From: Viscum album
Taxonomy: Eukaryota > Streptophyta > Magnoliopsida > Santalales > Viscaceae
Assembly (NCBI GenBank): GCA_963277665.1
Contig: OY728147.1
Coordinates: 1,262,253,424 to 1,262,317,423 of the forward strand
DNA length: 64,000 bases
Reading direction: 5' to 3'
Shown: positions 36,346 to 47,099 of the stretch, piece after piece
How positions within the stretch are numbered: the stretch's first letter is position 1
How the letters are laid out: each line of letters opens with the position of its first letter
Notes under the pieces: generated by a model
Databases searched by the model: none
Told to the model about the DNA's origin: nothing
The model's input: the letters and a program-made list of their open reading frames with translations, nothing else
Position numbers and translations under genes: made by a program

Positions 36346-37235
36346 ATTGTTTTTTGAATTTGTTAGAAAATTGATTATAGATACTTATGAAAATCATATA
36401 ATGATTTTTATAAGGTTTAAAATATATAATATTAAATATAGGAAAATAAAACTAGTCTCTACTAATACATATAATATGACTCAATATGAAAATGAATTAG
36501 AGATATTAACGAATCCCTTTAATTCATGTTATGGTTGTGAATTCAATTTATAATTCATCTTTTTATATTTTCTAAAATGTGAATGAGTTTAAGAAATTAT
36601 TATCCTATTTTCCCAAATTATTGATGATAGATGAAATATAGAAATTGATTTATAGGTTCTAGTGCTATATAGATAATATAAATGTGTAAATGTTTAAACC
36701 AAAAGAAGAAAATTTAATTGGAAAGTTGAATTTTTTTCAAGTAGCTAGAAAAGGTCATTGAAACTTAAGTGAGGTGTCAAGAGAAAATGGAAATATTTCC
36801 ACCAAATAAAAATGTCTAGATCACATGAAGGTTTTTTTTTCATTATAGAAATTACACATCATGTATTGGTATTATAAAAAAAATTCCATTATTTTAAGGT
36901 TATATCATACAAAATTTATAATTTACAAATGTTATAAATATATATTATTTCAAAATCATGGATATAATGGTTGAATATTATGGTTTTTTAAATAATAATA
37001 AACCAATGGATTTCTATATCCTAGAGTTTTATAAATAGGATAATATTATACTTAGATAGATCTATGTAAAATATTTTTATAGTTATCTCATTTATTTGGT
37101 ATTATAATAGAAGTTATTTATTTTGTTTTAGAAAAATGAGCATAAAGGATCTTAAAATATATAAATAGAAAACTATAGCAGTACAAAGAAAGGAACATTA
37201 CATTTATCCATTTGAAGAAAATGAAATAGATCAAC
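36346..37235. other. AT-rich stretch, nothing recognised
   Basis: Very AT-rich sequence between T2 and the LINE. The part nearest 37235 may be LINE 3' untranslated sequence; a T9 run at 36832-36840 is not clearly a poly(A) tail. Confidence 0.35.
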
Positions 37236-37249
37236 TGGTATATTTCTAG

Positions 37250-37650
37250 AAGTAATGTAGACCTCCTTGTTCACTACCTTGTTTGCGAGGGCATCAGTAA
37301 GAAAGTTTACCTCAGGAAAAACCTACATGATGATGTAGTTCATTGAACCTAACTTATCAAGGAACTTGGTCCATTTCACCATCATCTTCCAAGAAAGATG
37401 GATCTATCTAGTTTTGACAGCCTGCACGATGATATTGGAGTCACATTCAAACCAGATGTTGTTCAAATTCCTTTGATTTTTTATGTAGATAGTAGAGATC
37501 ATCACAACCATATCTTATTCCAAGGTAGTAGCATTGAAATAGGGACCATGATGGAGTTTAATGACTTCCCCATTGTGGTCCCAAAACACCACACCAAAAC
37601 CAGATTGACCGGTACTACCCCTTAAGGCCTCATCAGTGTTACATTTGAGA
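37250..37650 (-). pseudogene. LINE RNase H domain
   Basis: Reads KCNTDEALRGSTGQSGFGVV at its start, with the first catalytic Asp codon at 37632-37634, then FWDHNGEV. Near the middle NIWFECDSNIIVQAV has the Asp of the ECDS motif at 37440-37442. It ends FPEVNFLTDALANKVVN, matching the plant RVT_3 ending REGN..AD.LAN with the last Asp present. Two in-frame stops occur (after VQAVKTR and after YIIM). The domain would remove RNA from the hybrid. Forward frames over this region are shadows. Confidence 0.8.
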
Positions 37651-37739
37651 TAACTAGAAAATAGGGGAGGCTAGAAAACATCTAATGTTCCAAGAAGAGG
37701 GGGGTAATTACTAGTAACCTTGACATGCCTTAACACTAC

Positions 37740-38616
37740 ATGGTCTTGCACATAATTGTTGTAGCAATCAGAATGCAGTGCATTAGAATTATGAGCAACA
37801 ACCCTGACTTTATACAGGGTGGACTATGAGTTGAAAAGAGACTATTCATGGATGGACTTGTTCCATCCTCTCCAAATGACATAAAACAACTCCAAACAGG
37901 ACACCTTGAAGAGTTTTCTGAACTATTTAGACATATGGATGTTAAGTAAAGAAGGGAAAAAGTCCTTAATGGAGTGTTCCTATGGTGGATGGACCTAAGA
38001 GGTGTTGAAGATAGCATGATATAAAGTGAAGGCAGTTTAAAAGAAAAGGATCAGATGGTCCACATCCTCATGATGTTAATGGAAGAGCACACATCTTGAG
38101 CAGAGATAGATTCCCACACATTGAAGGTTGTCATCAATAAGATTGTTTTTGAAAGAGATCCTACAAATAAAAGATAACCGAGATGGGGATGGCCATTTTT
38201 TTGAATTAATCAGTCCATTTGTGAGATCTCTAAAACAAGTTATTGTAGAAATCTTTGGAGTCAAGCAGCCCATTATAGGTTGGTTCCCAAATAAGCATGT
38301 CCTCCTAATTTAAAAATTCATATATTGAAATAACCCAATTGATGACATCTTATAAAGAAACTAAATTGACCATTTAATCTTTAAATGAGATATCATAGTC
38401 AACATTATGATAAAAAGAACCAAGTAGGTCCATAAGGGGAATTTTATCCCAGTCATATTTTCTTAACTTGAGTGGGGAGTTGGTGCTGACCAACCAATGT
38501 GAGTGCATGATGATTTTGTGAAAAAATTCTTTTAATCTAGGCCATATCAAGAAATACATATATATGGTATTTTCTACAATCAATTTGGAAAGGAACCTGA
38601 CTCTTATAAATCCCAA
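37740..38616 (-). pseudogene. LINE connection and zinc-finger-type region
   Basis: ENTIYMYFLIWPRLKEFFHK and GSFYHNVDYDISFKD (38616-38374) match the segment after the thumb where the family has S.IW.GL.....I. Then KKWPSPSRLSFICRISFKNN, CVGIYLCSRCVLFH and EDVDHL (38240-38040) match the RVT zinc-finger region with the C..C and ED..HLF pattern. The link to RNase H (38017-37740) is poorly conserved. Frames shift at least twice. Confidence 0.65.
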
Positions 38617-38619
38617 GGG

Positions 38620-39503
38620 TTCTATTTTTCTATTGATATGCCTCTAGATGAATTGAGATTTAAGGTATTGGATGAGGAGAGTTAGATTCTTGATTCCAAT
38701 ACCCCAAAGAGCATAGGCCATGAAACATTGTTTCCAAGAGACTGTGACAATTTTTCTTTCAAGAATACTGCCAATACAAACTGAGATTCACATCAATGTG
38801 TTAATGGATTAGACAACCAATGTAGGCTAGAAGTAGACAATAAAATAATAGACCAGCTTAGCGAAAATAACATGTTTGACCAGAAAAGATCTTATTTTCA
38901 TTGAAAGGGGTTTTCCTTTCCATGATGTGAGGGATATTCTAACCTGTCTCAAGGCATTAGAGAAGTGGGATGCATGAGTTCTTCCACAAAACATGGGAAC
39001 ACCATGGTAAATGAATAGAAAATGACCTTCCCTTATGCCCAGATCATCCATCATACTATTTTTTTGGAGGCTGAGACATTCTTTCCAAAGTAAATGAATG
39101 AATTGTTCTAACATATATCCTAGACTAAGGCCCTATCATAGTGAAGAAGAGTTTTCTTGATGCATCTGATATTTCTCCTATCACCCTAGGTAAATATAAT
39201 AATGTCATCAACAAAAAAGAGGTGATAGGGAGTAGAGATACCTCTTACTAACTTTATGGTTTTTAATTCATCATAGTTCACCATGTGAATTAAGAGTCTA
39301 CTGAGATAATCTTATGTGATAGAAAAATGATAGCAGATAGGGGGTCTCCTTGTCTCACCCCTCTTAAACAACTAAAAAACCTTTCAGGGGTAGAATTAAT
39401 TAAAATAAAGATGTGGTAATACCCAAGTAGGGTTTTGATCAAGTAAATAAATCTAGTGTTGAAGCCAAAAAATGGAATAAAATTACTGATAAAACCCCAT
39501 TCC
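38620..39503 (-). pseudogene. LINE reverse transcriptase remnant
   Basis: It begins with GFNTRFIYLIKTLLG and ILINSTPERFFSCLRGVRQG, then DPLS at 39338-39355, matching the LINE block in which G.RQGDPLSP is nearly invariant. The catalytic box reads YHLFFVDDIIIF, with the two Asp codons at 39204-39209 intact (plants usually have FADD). Then FIYFGK, YHGVPMF, ISLTSWKGKPLSMKIRSFL and VKHVIFAKLVYYF match the family's YLG.P......I..RL..WK...LS..GR..LI..V. Stops interrupt several places, including TAG after IIIFT. It copied element RNA at the nick before it decayed. Confidence 0.85.
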
Positions 39504-40277
39504 ATTACTGATAAAAATTATTTTTCAAGGATAAATGAGTTTATTATGATATTTGTTAAAATATATGAGGCATGATCCCACAAAACATGAGTTAAATATT
39601 TTAAATAATGAAATACTCCTTTCAGAAAACTGACTCAAATGCATAAAATACCATATAAGATATAAATATATTAATTTATATTTTTAAATATTTTAACTTT
39701 ATGAAATAAGGGTTATTTATTAACATAAATATGTTTCTGAGTCTTAACTTGATATTATATAAATTATATTTAGTGGGAGTATGTTTGGATATGGTAAAGT
39801 TCAATGATTAACAAGTAATTATTATTTTATTCAAAATAAAAAGTAAATGTTTCACTATATCATGTAATTTTCATTCCAATCATAATTAAAATTTAATATC
39901 ACATTATATCCTAAAATAGTTTAGGATGTACTGGTAAATAAAAATTTAAAGAGTTTAATATTTTTTTAAAATTAAATCAATGAATTATTTTTATGTAAAG
40001 TTTCAAATAATGATGATAGTAATGAACATAGAAAGTGTTTTACAAAGGAAAAAAATGTTATTAAAATTAAAATATATGATTTTTTATATTAAATAAGTTT
40101 CAATACATTTTTAAATGAGTTGAATATAAGTAATATGATTCATAATTATAACTATTATTCAATATAAATTTTCATCATATATGATACAATCTGAAGAAGT
40201 TAAATTGAATAATTTTATCAGATGGTTATATAGAAATAGTATAGGAATTACATAGATATGTAATTAGAGTTAAAAAA
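39504..40277. other. AT-rich stretch, nothing recognised
   Basis: Low-complexity AT sequence between the LINE and the Cassandra array; no signal seen. Confidence 0.45.
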
Positions 40278-40627
40278 TGTAACACCCCTGGAAAAGTGAG
40301 ACTTAAAAGGCTAAATATTACTACCCATGTCAACAAGGTGCACCTTTCTTTTCAGGAGCCTGTCTGATTAGAACTCCACAGTTAAGCATGCTTGACTTGG
40401 AGTAGTAATCATGATGGGTGACCTTCTGAGAATTTTCCCAGGGTGTGTGTGAGTGAGGACAAAACACACGGAAAGAACATGTGTTGGCATGTGGGGAAAA
40501 TCATTAGTCTGATAAGCGACCCTAGTGAGTAATAGCCTACGGTGTGTTGGGAAGGAAACCAAGGTATTACAGGTGACCCATGGGGTCTGATGATAAGGTT
40601 CATGACCCGGGGAGGTGGGTCGTGACA
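40278..40627 (+). mobile_element. Cassandra LTR 1
   Basis: 350 bp, TGTAACACCC to CGTGACA, with 5S-like segment at about 40336-40452. Left flank is AAAAA; I found no matching duplication after LTR 6. Confidence 0.9.
40336..40452 (+). ncRNA. 5S rRNA-like segment in Cassandra LTR 1
   Basis: GATTAGAACTCCACAGTTAA, GCATGC, GGAGTAGTAATC and GATGGGTGACCTTCTGAGAA correspond in order to 5S rRNA positions around the A box, intermediate element and C box. This copy has small changes in the C box (TGAGAA for TGGGAA). It is not a functional rRNA gene but could be a Pol III promoter. Confidence 0.8.
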
Positions 40628-40729
40628 AATGGTATCAGAGCCAATACCCAGCCGAAAGTGCTTAGGCACTGCATGAGTTTGAGGCTAGGGGTCTACAACG
40701 AGGGCGTTGTGCTTTAAAGGGGTGGATAA
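40628..40729 (+). other. Cassandra interior with PBS and PPT
   Basis: TGGTATCAGAGCC (40630-40642) is a perfect tRNA-Met primer site; TTTAAAGGGGTGGATAA (40713-40729) is the polypurine tract. Between them is about 70 bp with CTTAGGCACTGCATG. The four other interiors (41080, 41533, 41752, 42204) are also 102 bp. The one at 41752 has a damaged primer site, TGATATCAGATCC. Confidence 0.9.
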
Positions 40730-41079
40730 TGTAACACCCCTGGAAAAGTGAGACTTAAAAAGCTAAATGTTACTATCCATGTCAACAAGGCGCACCTTTC
40801 TTTTTGGGAGCCTATCTGATTAGAACTCCACAGTTAAGCATGCTTGGCCTGGAGTAGTAATCAGGATGGGTAACCTTCTGGGAAGTTTCCCAGGGTGTGT
40901 GTGAGTGAGGAAAAAACACACGGAAAGAAAGTGTGTTGGCTTGTGGGGATAGTAATTATCCTGATAAGTGACCATAGTGAGTAATAGCCTATGGTGTGCT
41001 GGGAAGGAAACCAAGGTATTATAGGTGACCCATGGGGTCTGATGATAAGGTTCATGACCCGGGGAGGCGGGTCGTGACA
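40730..41079 (+). mobile_element. Cassandra LTR 2
   Basis: 350 bp with 5S-like segment at about 40788-40904; C box GATGGGTAACCTTCTGGGAA. Confidence 0.9.
40788..40904 (+). ncRNA. 5S rRNA-like segment in Cassandra LTR 2
   Basis: Same internal blocks as copy 1, with GGTGACC changed to GGTAACC in the C box. Confidence 0.8.
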
Positions 41080-41181
41080 AATGGTATTAGAGCCAATACC
41101 CAGCCGGAAGTGCTTAGGCACTGCATGAGTTTGAGGCTTGGGGTCCACAATGAGGGCTTTCTGATTTGAAGGGGTGGATAA

Positions 41182-41532
41182 TGTAACACCCATGGAAAAG
41201 TGAGACTTAAAAGGCTAAATGTTACTACCCATGTCAACAAGGTGCACCTTTATTTTCGGGAGCCTGTCTGATTAGAGCTCCACAGTTAAGCATGCTTGGC
41301 CTGAAGTAGTAATCAGGATGGGTGACCTTCTGGGAAGTTTTACAGGGTGTGTGTGAGTGAGGACAAAACACACAGAAAGAACATGTGTTGGCCTGTGGGG
41401 ACAGTCATTAGTCTGATAAGTGACCCTAGTGAGTAATAGCCTATGATGTGCTGGGAAAGAAAACCAAGGTATTATAGGTGACCCTTGGGGTCTAATGATA
41501 AGGTTCATAACCCGGGGAGGTGGGTCGTGACA
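41182..41532 (+). mobile_element. Cassandra LTR 3
   Basis: 351 bp. Starts TGTAACACCCATGG and carries a 5S-like segment at about 41240-41356. Confidence 0.9.
41240..41356 (+). ncRNA. 5S rRNA-like segment in Cassandra LTR 3
   Basis: A box AGTTAAGCATGC, then GAAGTAGTAATC, and C box GATGGGTGACCTTCTGGGAA, the last intact relative to the consensus of this array. Confidence 0.8.
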
Positions 41533-41634
41533 AATGGTATCAGAGCCAATACCCAGCCGGAAGTGCTTAGGCACTGCATGGGTTTGAGGCTTGGGGTCCA
41601 CAACGAGGGCGTTTTGCTTTAAAAGTGTGGATAA

Positions 41635-41751
41635 TGTAACACCCCTAGTGAGTAATAGCCTATGGTGTGCTAGGAAAGACAACCAAGGTATTACAGGTGA
41701 CCCATAGGGTCTGATGATAATGTTCATGACCCGGGGAGGCGGGTCGTGACA
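41635..41751 (+). mobile_element. Cassandra LTR 4, internally deleted
   Basis: Only 117 bp: TGTAACACCCCTAGTGAGTA joins the LTR start to a site about 230 bp further in. CCCTAG or close to it occurs at both breakpoints in neighbouring copies (ACCCCTAGAAAA and CGACCCTAGTGAG), so a deletion by short homology is likely. The entire 5S-like segment is lost. Confidence 0.9.
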
Positions 41752-41853
41752 AATGATATCAGATCCAATACCCAGCTGGAAGTGCTTAGGCACTACATGG
41801 GTTTGAGGCTTGGGGTCCATAATGAGGGTGTTTTGCTTTAAAGGGGTGGATAA

Positions 41854-42203
41854 TGTAACACCCCTAGAAAAGTGATACTTAAAAGTATAAATGTTACTAC
41901 CCATGTCAACAGGGTGCACCTTTCTTTTCGGGAGCCTGTTTGATTAGAACTCCACAGTTAAGCATGCTTGGCCTGGAGTAGTAATCAGGATGGGTGACCT
42001 TCTGGGATGTTTTTCAGGGTGTGTGTGAGTGAGGACAAAACACACGGAAAGAACATGTGTTGGCCTGTGGAGACAGTCATTAGTCTGATAAGCGACCCTA
42101 GTGAGTAATAGCCTATGGTGTGCTGGGAAGGCAACCAAGGTATTACAGGTGACCCATGGGGTCTGATGATAAGGTTTATGACCCGGGGAGGCAGGTCGTG
42201 ATA
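41854..42203 (+). mobile_element. Cassandra LTR 5
   Basis: 350 bp ending in GTCGTGATA (a C-to-T change in the terminal ACA), with 5S-like segment at about 41912-42028. Confidence 0.9.
41912..42028 (+). ncRNA. 5S rRNA-like segment in Cassandra LTR 5
   Basis: AGTTAAGCATGC, GGAGTAGTAATC and GATGGGTGACCTTCTGGGAT retain all three control blocks. Confidence 0.8.
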
Positions 42204-42305
42204 AATGGTATCAGAGCCAATACCCAGCCGGAAGTGCTTAGGCACTGCATGGGTTTGAGGCTTGGGGTCCACAACGAGGGCGATTTTCTTTAAAGGGGTG
42301 GATAA

Positions 42306-42656
42306 TGTAACACCCCTAGAAAAGTGAGACTTAAAAGGCTAAATGTTACTACCCATGTCAACAAGGTGCACCTTTTTTTTTCAGGAGCCTATCTGATTAT
42401 AACTCCACAGTTAAGCATGCTTGGACTGGAGTAGTAATCAGGATGGGTGACCTTCTGGAAAGTTTCCCAGGGTGTGTGTGAGTGAGGACAAAACACACTG
42501 AAAGAACATGTATTGGCTTGTGGGGACAGTCATTAGTCTGATAAGCGACCTTAGTGAGTGATAGCCTATGGTGTGCTGGGAAGGCAACCAAGGTATTACA
42601 GGATACCCATGGGGTCAGATGATAAGGTTCATGACCTGGGGAGGCGGGTCGTGACA
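42306..42656 (+). mobile_element. Cassandra LTR 6
   Basis: About 351 bp, ending GGTCGTGACA before ACAAAACCC. Carries 5S-like segment at about 42364-42481. It is the last LTR; AT-rich DNA follows. Confidence 0.9.
42364..42481 (+). ncRNA. 5S rRNA-like segment in Cassandra LTR 6
   Basis: AGTTAAGCATGC, GGAGTAGTAATC and GATGGGTGACCTTCTGGAAA are present; the upstream part carries a T8 run (CACCTTTTTTTTTC). Confidence 0.8.
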
Positions 42657-44156
42657 ACAAAACCCTAAAATAGATTCAAACATAAAAAATATCTAATTTT
42701 CAATCATATGATATATTATTAAATGGGGGATTATGTATGATTTTATATTATTCTTATAAGTGTTTAAGAATATAAATTACATCATGTTGTACAAAAGGTA
42801 TTCCCAACTTTATCATTATTTCATGTTGGTTTCATATATTACATGAAGTGCAATTAACAATGATCTCTAAAAGTGGGAGTTTGATTTATCATTAACCAAT
42901 ATTTATTATTTATTATTATAGGTTGTGAGGAAATATTATGATTTTTTTGGTATGAATTCATATAGAGATACATAATATAATTATAAGTCATAAAGTTAGT
43001 TTTATTTTTAGATGACCCCAAGTATACCACATGAAGTTCTGTACAAATTAAATTTGGTATACTAAGGGTGTATGTTTTATATTATTATTTATCCACAAGG
43101 TTGAATGACCTGTGATATATTTATCATCCTAGTAAATTTATACTCGGAGAATCTCAAATGTATGAGTAATAATTTGGGATTAACATACTCTATGTCACTA
43201 TAACTTGATGTCATAAAAAATGGGATCATATTAAAATTATTATTGTATTTGATATAATTGTTGGACATAAATATTATATACATGTGTTTAATAGAGATCA
43301 TAATGGATCCCTTAATGTATTGTGTATCACAGAATCATTACTAGAGGAAACTCTTTTCATACAATTACAATTATAGGAACATATATTTGTTTTCAATGCT
43401 ACAGAGGCCCATGGAATCAAACATTGTGTTTGACTAAATAGGGATTAAGTTGTACACATCTCTTAGAGTTAATCTCAATATATTTTAGAGTTTATCTAAA
43501 TGAATAATTTGATACATATTCACATTTTATTATATATGATGTGATACACGATGGACATAATTATAACCTTTAAAAAGTGGTTGGAATATATCCAAGTGTT
43601 TTTTATATATGGTTATATAAGTTACTATATATGATACAAATAAACATGAATTGGAAAAATTCTATTAGGATTTATTACAAGAGGGGTATTGATGAATATA
43701 ACCCTTAAATACCATATAAGGTTTATGATGTTTTTTACTGTATCATATTATGAATATGTCATAACATATAATATAGAGTTTGGAAATATAAAATATAAAA
43801 CATTTGGTATATAATTCCTCATGATATAGGGATACCATATTGAAGCTACCTAGGCCAATTATAGTGTATGACATTGGTTATATATCAATATTTTGTTATG
43901 TGTTAAACCATATTGTATGATTCACATAAGAATCTTATAATTGAATAAGGAATTAAAATGTAAAATTTTAATGTTTAATTATTTTCCATAGATATCATTT
44001 ATGTATAATATTTCATAAGATGGAAAATAAATGAAGAGTTGATAGTTAAAAGTTACAAGGAGTTCTGAATGTTTCTATTTACTTGTATGTTTTGTAACAT
44101 ATGAGTGAATTCATTAATACTAAAGAGTGTCCTATGATCTTATATAAGGAGGACAA
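42657..44156. other. AT-rich stretch, nothing recognised
   Basis: No coding motif or paired repeat found. TATAAGGAGGACAA just before 44157 looks like a polypurine tract, but the neighbouring LTR is better supported on the other strand. Confidence 0.4.
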
Positions 44157-46108
44157 TGTCACAACCATACCTGTACAACCTATTAAGATAGGCTCTGAAA
44201 AGGACCTTAACGAGAACTAGAGTATATTCCTGATCCCCATGGGATGGTGACTAGAACCTAGGCATCCAATAGTGATAAAGGGAGAAAATTTCCTAACTTG
44301 ATGAAAGATACATGGAATATAATAAAATAAAGATAAAAAATTTAATTTTATATAACACGAAACCAATAGCGATAGACATAAAACTAAGGGAATTAATCCA
44401 AAAACCAAGATACATGTCTGAGATTAAAACCTAAGTCTACACAATGACCCAAAAACACCACGTGATTTGAGGGAAACATACTACCATGTAACAAAAAACT
44501 ACCCATACCTAGTTGAAATCAACCTCATCAACTAACTACAACACATTTCCCTTTTCTATAGAAGACAATACAAGGTCTCTACACCCTCGAGGGAGTTTTT
44601 AGGGCATTAACTAAATAGAATAAGTATGATCCCTTACAAGTGAACAATCTTAGTTAGATAATCCCAATATGCTCATCTTATTAAAAACATGGAATGATAA
44701 ATAGTTTCTAAATTTATAACAAAGTCATGGTAAAACATTTCCACTTTCTATATTTTTATATCAAAACCCAGATAAATAAATTTAAAAGAACATTTAAAAT
44801 AACCCACTTTAGATTTATCACATCATGCATCAAATATCACATCAAAGCCAAAATAGTGAAAAGCCAAAGCACAATAGAAATTAGCCTAATGATAAAAATG
44901 GTTTAGGATAGATAGGAAACTTGAACCCAATAAACAATAAATCCTAGTGAACAATCAATTCTATATATCCAAGAATATACATTATATATAAATTGGAACA
45001 CTCTAAAAAGTTATCCCCCTTACATTGTTAAGACCATGTTCATAGATCCCATAAATATATGATATAGGAATGAATGATCACCCTAAAAAATTGAACCCCG
45101 TTAAGATATCATAGGAAAATAACTAATGCTACAATCCAAACTAAGGTACCCAATACTCACATTTGTGGTATATGTCAAATCATTTAAAAAGGATTATCAC
45201 ATTTCATAATAATTTCTAAACCTGCCACTTTCCATCCAAAACCATGATTTGAAAACCAATTTCACATACTATTTAAAAATCAATTGAAAACCATCTTACA
45301 TTCACCAAATTAATGGGAAAGAATTATTTTATAAAACACCCATTTTTATAAAAATAAAAAAAATTCAAGGATTACGACAATAATCTTTTTTAAAACGATT
45401 TTGAAAATCAAGAGCATTCACTATTTGTCAAACATTGTCTAAAGATGGAATCCATAATGGTATCCAAACATTGGATTGAATGGAAATGGTAGAGAAAATT
45501 ATAGGATGAACTAAAGATCAATTTTATCATCTTATAATTAGGTTTCAATAAGAAATATGTTAGTAGAGAAGTTAGAACAACACATACCTCAAAGATTACA
45601 AGTGTCACACAACAACCAACAAGAGCTCTGGCCTCCCAAAGAAAACATGTAATGAACCTATAAGGGGTTAAGAGGAATCATAACATAATAAATAGATTCC
45701 AGAATCACAACTTATAATTGTTACCACTTCCATGAGTAATAGAGGAAATGAGAAGAGATCGATCAAACATTCCAAAACATCGATAAATGATCGCATCGAT
45801 ATCAAAATTCCACGTAGAGAAGACCAAAGTATATTTGAACGCCAAAGGAAATCCTCTTCAAGATAACTGTTCAGATTAGGTTAAAAAAATAGATTTTAAT
45901 GGGTTAATTATGGGGTTTATATACAAAAAATTATGATTACAAGCTTCATTAACCATCATAGCCCGAGGCCACTATCTACCTAGGGGTTACTCTAGATGTG
46001 TAATGAATACTGGACGACTTACCTGTTTTTCAGTGCTCCAAACCACCCAAAATAAAAATATAATTGCTTAAATATAAAATGTTAACATACCTATACCATT
46101 ATGTTACA
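44157..46108 (-). mobile_element. T3: reverse-strand gypsy 3' LTR
   Basis: Starts TGTAACATAATGG at 46108 on the reverse strand, directly after a purine-rich tract and the end of a chromodomain-like pol fragment, and ends about GGTTGTGACA at 44157 (1,952 bp). A TATA box lies only about 185 bp from the start, so this is a different subfamily from the giant-LTR group. CG-containing leader sequence (CGATGCGATCATTTATCGAT in reverse, near 45780-45800) follows. Confidence 0.6.
45916..45923 (-). promoter_or_regulatory. TATA box in T3 LTR
   Basis: Reverse-strand TTGTATATAAACCCCATAAT, with a leader containing GTTATCTTGAAGAGGATTTC downstream. Confidence 0.55.
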
Positions 46109-46126
46109 ATTATCTCCACCATAGGT
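46109..46126 (-). other. T3 polypurine tract
   Basis: Reverse-strand ACCTATGGTGGAGATAAT directly precedes TGTAACA. Confidence 0.6.
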
Positions 46127-46260
46127 CTTTATATCCCCATAAATTCATGCTAGAGAAGGTAGATCTGGAAAAATTTGAGGCCAGTCTTCCCTTATTGATG
46201 ATTCAGACTCCCAAGTCACTTGTGAATCTGATACATTCCACCATAATAGTTTTACCAATG
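46127..46260 (-). pseudogene. T3 pol C-terminus (chromodomain-like)
   Basis: The reverse frame reads VSDSQVTWESESSIREDWPQ followed by IFPDLPSLA. This matches the chromodomain tail of gypsy chromoviruses, where seATWE and FP...LEDK are conserved. A stop follows PSLA, and a GG-rich ending (TYGGDNC) precedes the LTR, as in complete relatives. Upstream pol sequence to the right of 46260 is not recognisable. The fragment places the adjacent LTR as a 3' LTR on the reverse strand. Confidence 0.7.
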
Positions 46261-47099
46261 TTATAGATTTATCATTAATACATTCATCTAATAACATGGT
46301 TAATTTTATTTTTAGGTATAAAAATAATCCTACAGGGTAAAAATTGGCTTACCATATTACATGTAATATAAGGTAAAGGTGTAAATTAAATGGATTCATG
46401 GTATCTATGAATTGTTTTTATGATGGGATCCATAAACCATATCCATTAATTTTCCACTTTCCATGAATAATGATAAACTTTCACCTAAGGAAATCCCAAT
46501 CTAAAGAAGTGAAACTAAAAAATAAACTATAAAATTATCCCTCATCTAACCCTCCCAAACCACTCTTTTACTTCACTTATATATTGAATAATTTCCAATT
46601 ATTTATCTCATAAAGGATTCTTAGATGTTTGGTATCCTTTTATCCATTAAAAGTAGCCTAATTCCTCAATTTAAAGGGATCCCATTTTTATATGGGGATA
46701 ATTCATCATTTCTAGTTCCCAGTTCATCACTATATTTTTCCATTACCTTATTATATCCATTATTTATAAATATCTTTATCTATTTTAATGCTGTTATATT
46801 TAAATCATTACAATTTTGATAAATTTATGTTACTATTATATAACTGTATACTCTATTCATTTATTAGTATAGCATGTTTTTTTGGGTTGATTGAACCACC
46901 AAAATAAAATATATTGTACTATCTTCATTATTTCCAACATAAATGATTGTCAAAAAATAATACCGATAAAATATGATATTAAATATTAATATATTTTATG
47001 AATGTGGTTCTATAAGTGTGATGAAAAAATATGAATGATCATTATAATGTATCTAATTGTTATTAGAAAATTACTATAAAAATGTTCATCATGGATTCC
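46261..47099. other. AT-rich stretch, possibly decayed T3 pol
   Basis: No motif recognised. It lies where T3 pol would continue on the reverse strand. Confidence 0.3.

Larger units (their letters stand above)
37236..39503 (-). mobile_element. 5'-truncated LINE with RNase H
   Basis: Reverse-strand remnant of a plant L1-type non-LTR retrotransposon. In order it holds the middle of reverse transcriptase, the connection and thumb region, a zinc-finger-type segment and a C-terminal RNase H. The first ORF, the endonuclease and the start of reverse transcriptase are missing, as expected from incomplete reverse transcription. ATTACTGATAAAA occurs twice at the truncation point (39482 and 39504). No convincing target duplication or poly(A) tail was found. 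Confidence 0.8.
40278..42656 (+). mobile_element. Tandem array of Cassandra TRIM elements
   Basis: Six LTRs are joined by five interiors of exactly 102 bp, giving a period of about 452 bp. Each LTR starts TGTAACACC and ends near GTCGTGACA; each interior starts with the primer site ATGGTATCAGAGCC or a variant and ends with a polypurine tract such as TTTAAAGGGGTGGATAA. The LTRs contain 5S rRNA-derived sequence, the defining feature of Cassandra (terminal-repeat retrotransposons in miniature). The interior has no coding capacity. Such LTR-interior tandems are usually explained by unequal recombination between LTRs. The array is much richer in G and C than its flanks. Confidence 0.93.

Noticed and set aside
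37398..37625. Forward open frame of 75 codons
   Set aside because: It is the antisense shadow of the LINE RNase H domain, which shows catalytic motifs on the reverse strand.
40336..42481. Functional 5S rRNA gene cluster
   Set aside because: Only the internal control part resembles 5S rRNA. The 5' part is too diverged and each copy sits inside an LTR with TGTAACACC start, primer site and PPT around it.
40278..42656. CRISPR-like array of direct repeats
   Set aside because: Units are about 350 bp with constant 102-bp interiors that are themselves repeats; this is a retrotransposon tandem in a plant genome.
40368..42660. Series of reverse-strand open frames rich in Pro, His and Arg, up to 215 codons, across the Cassandra array
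   Set aside because: They repeat with the LTR period, run through LTR, primer site and 5S-derived sequence, and have no domain. They are antisense artefacts of a less AT-rich repeat.
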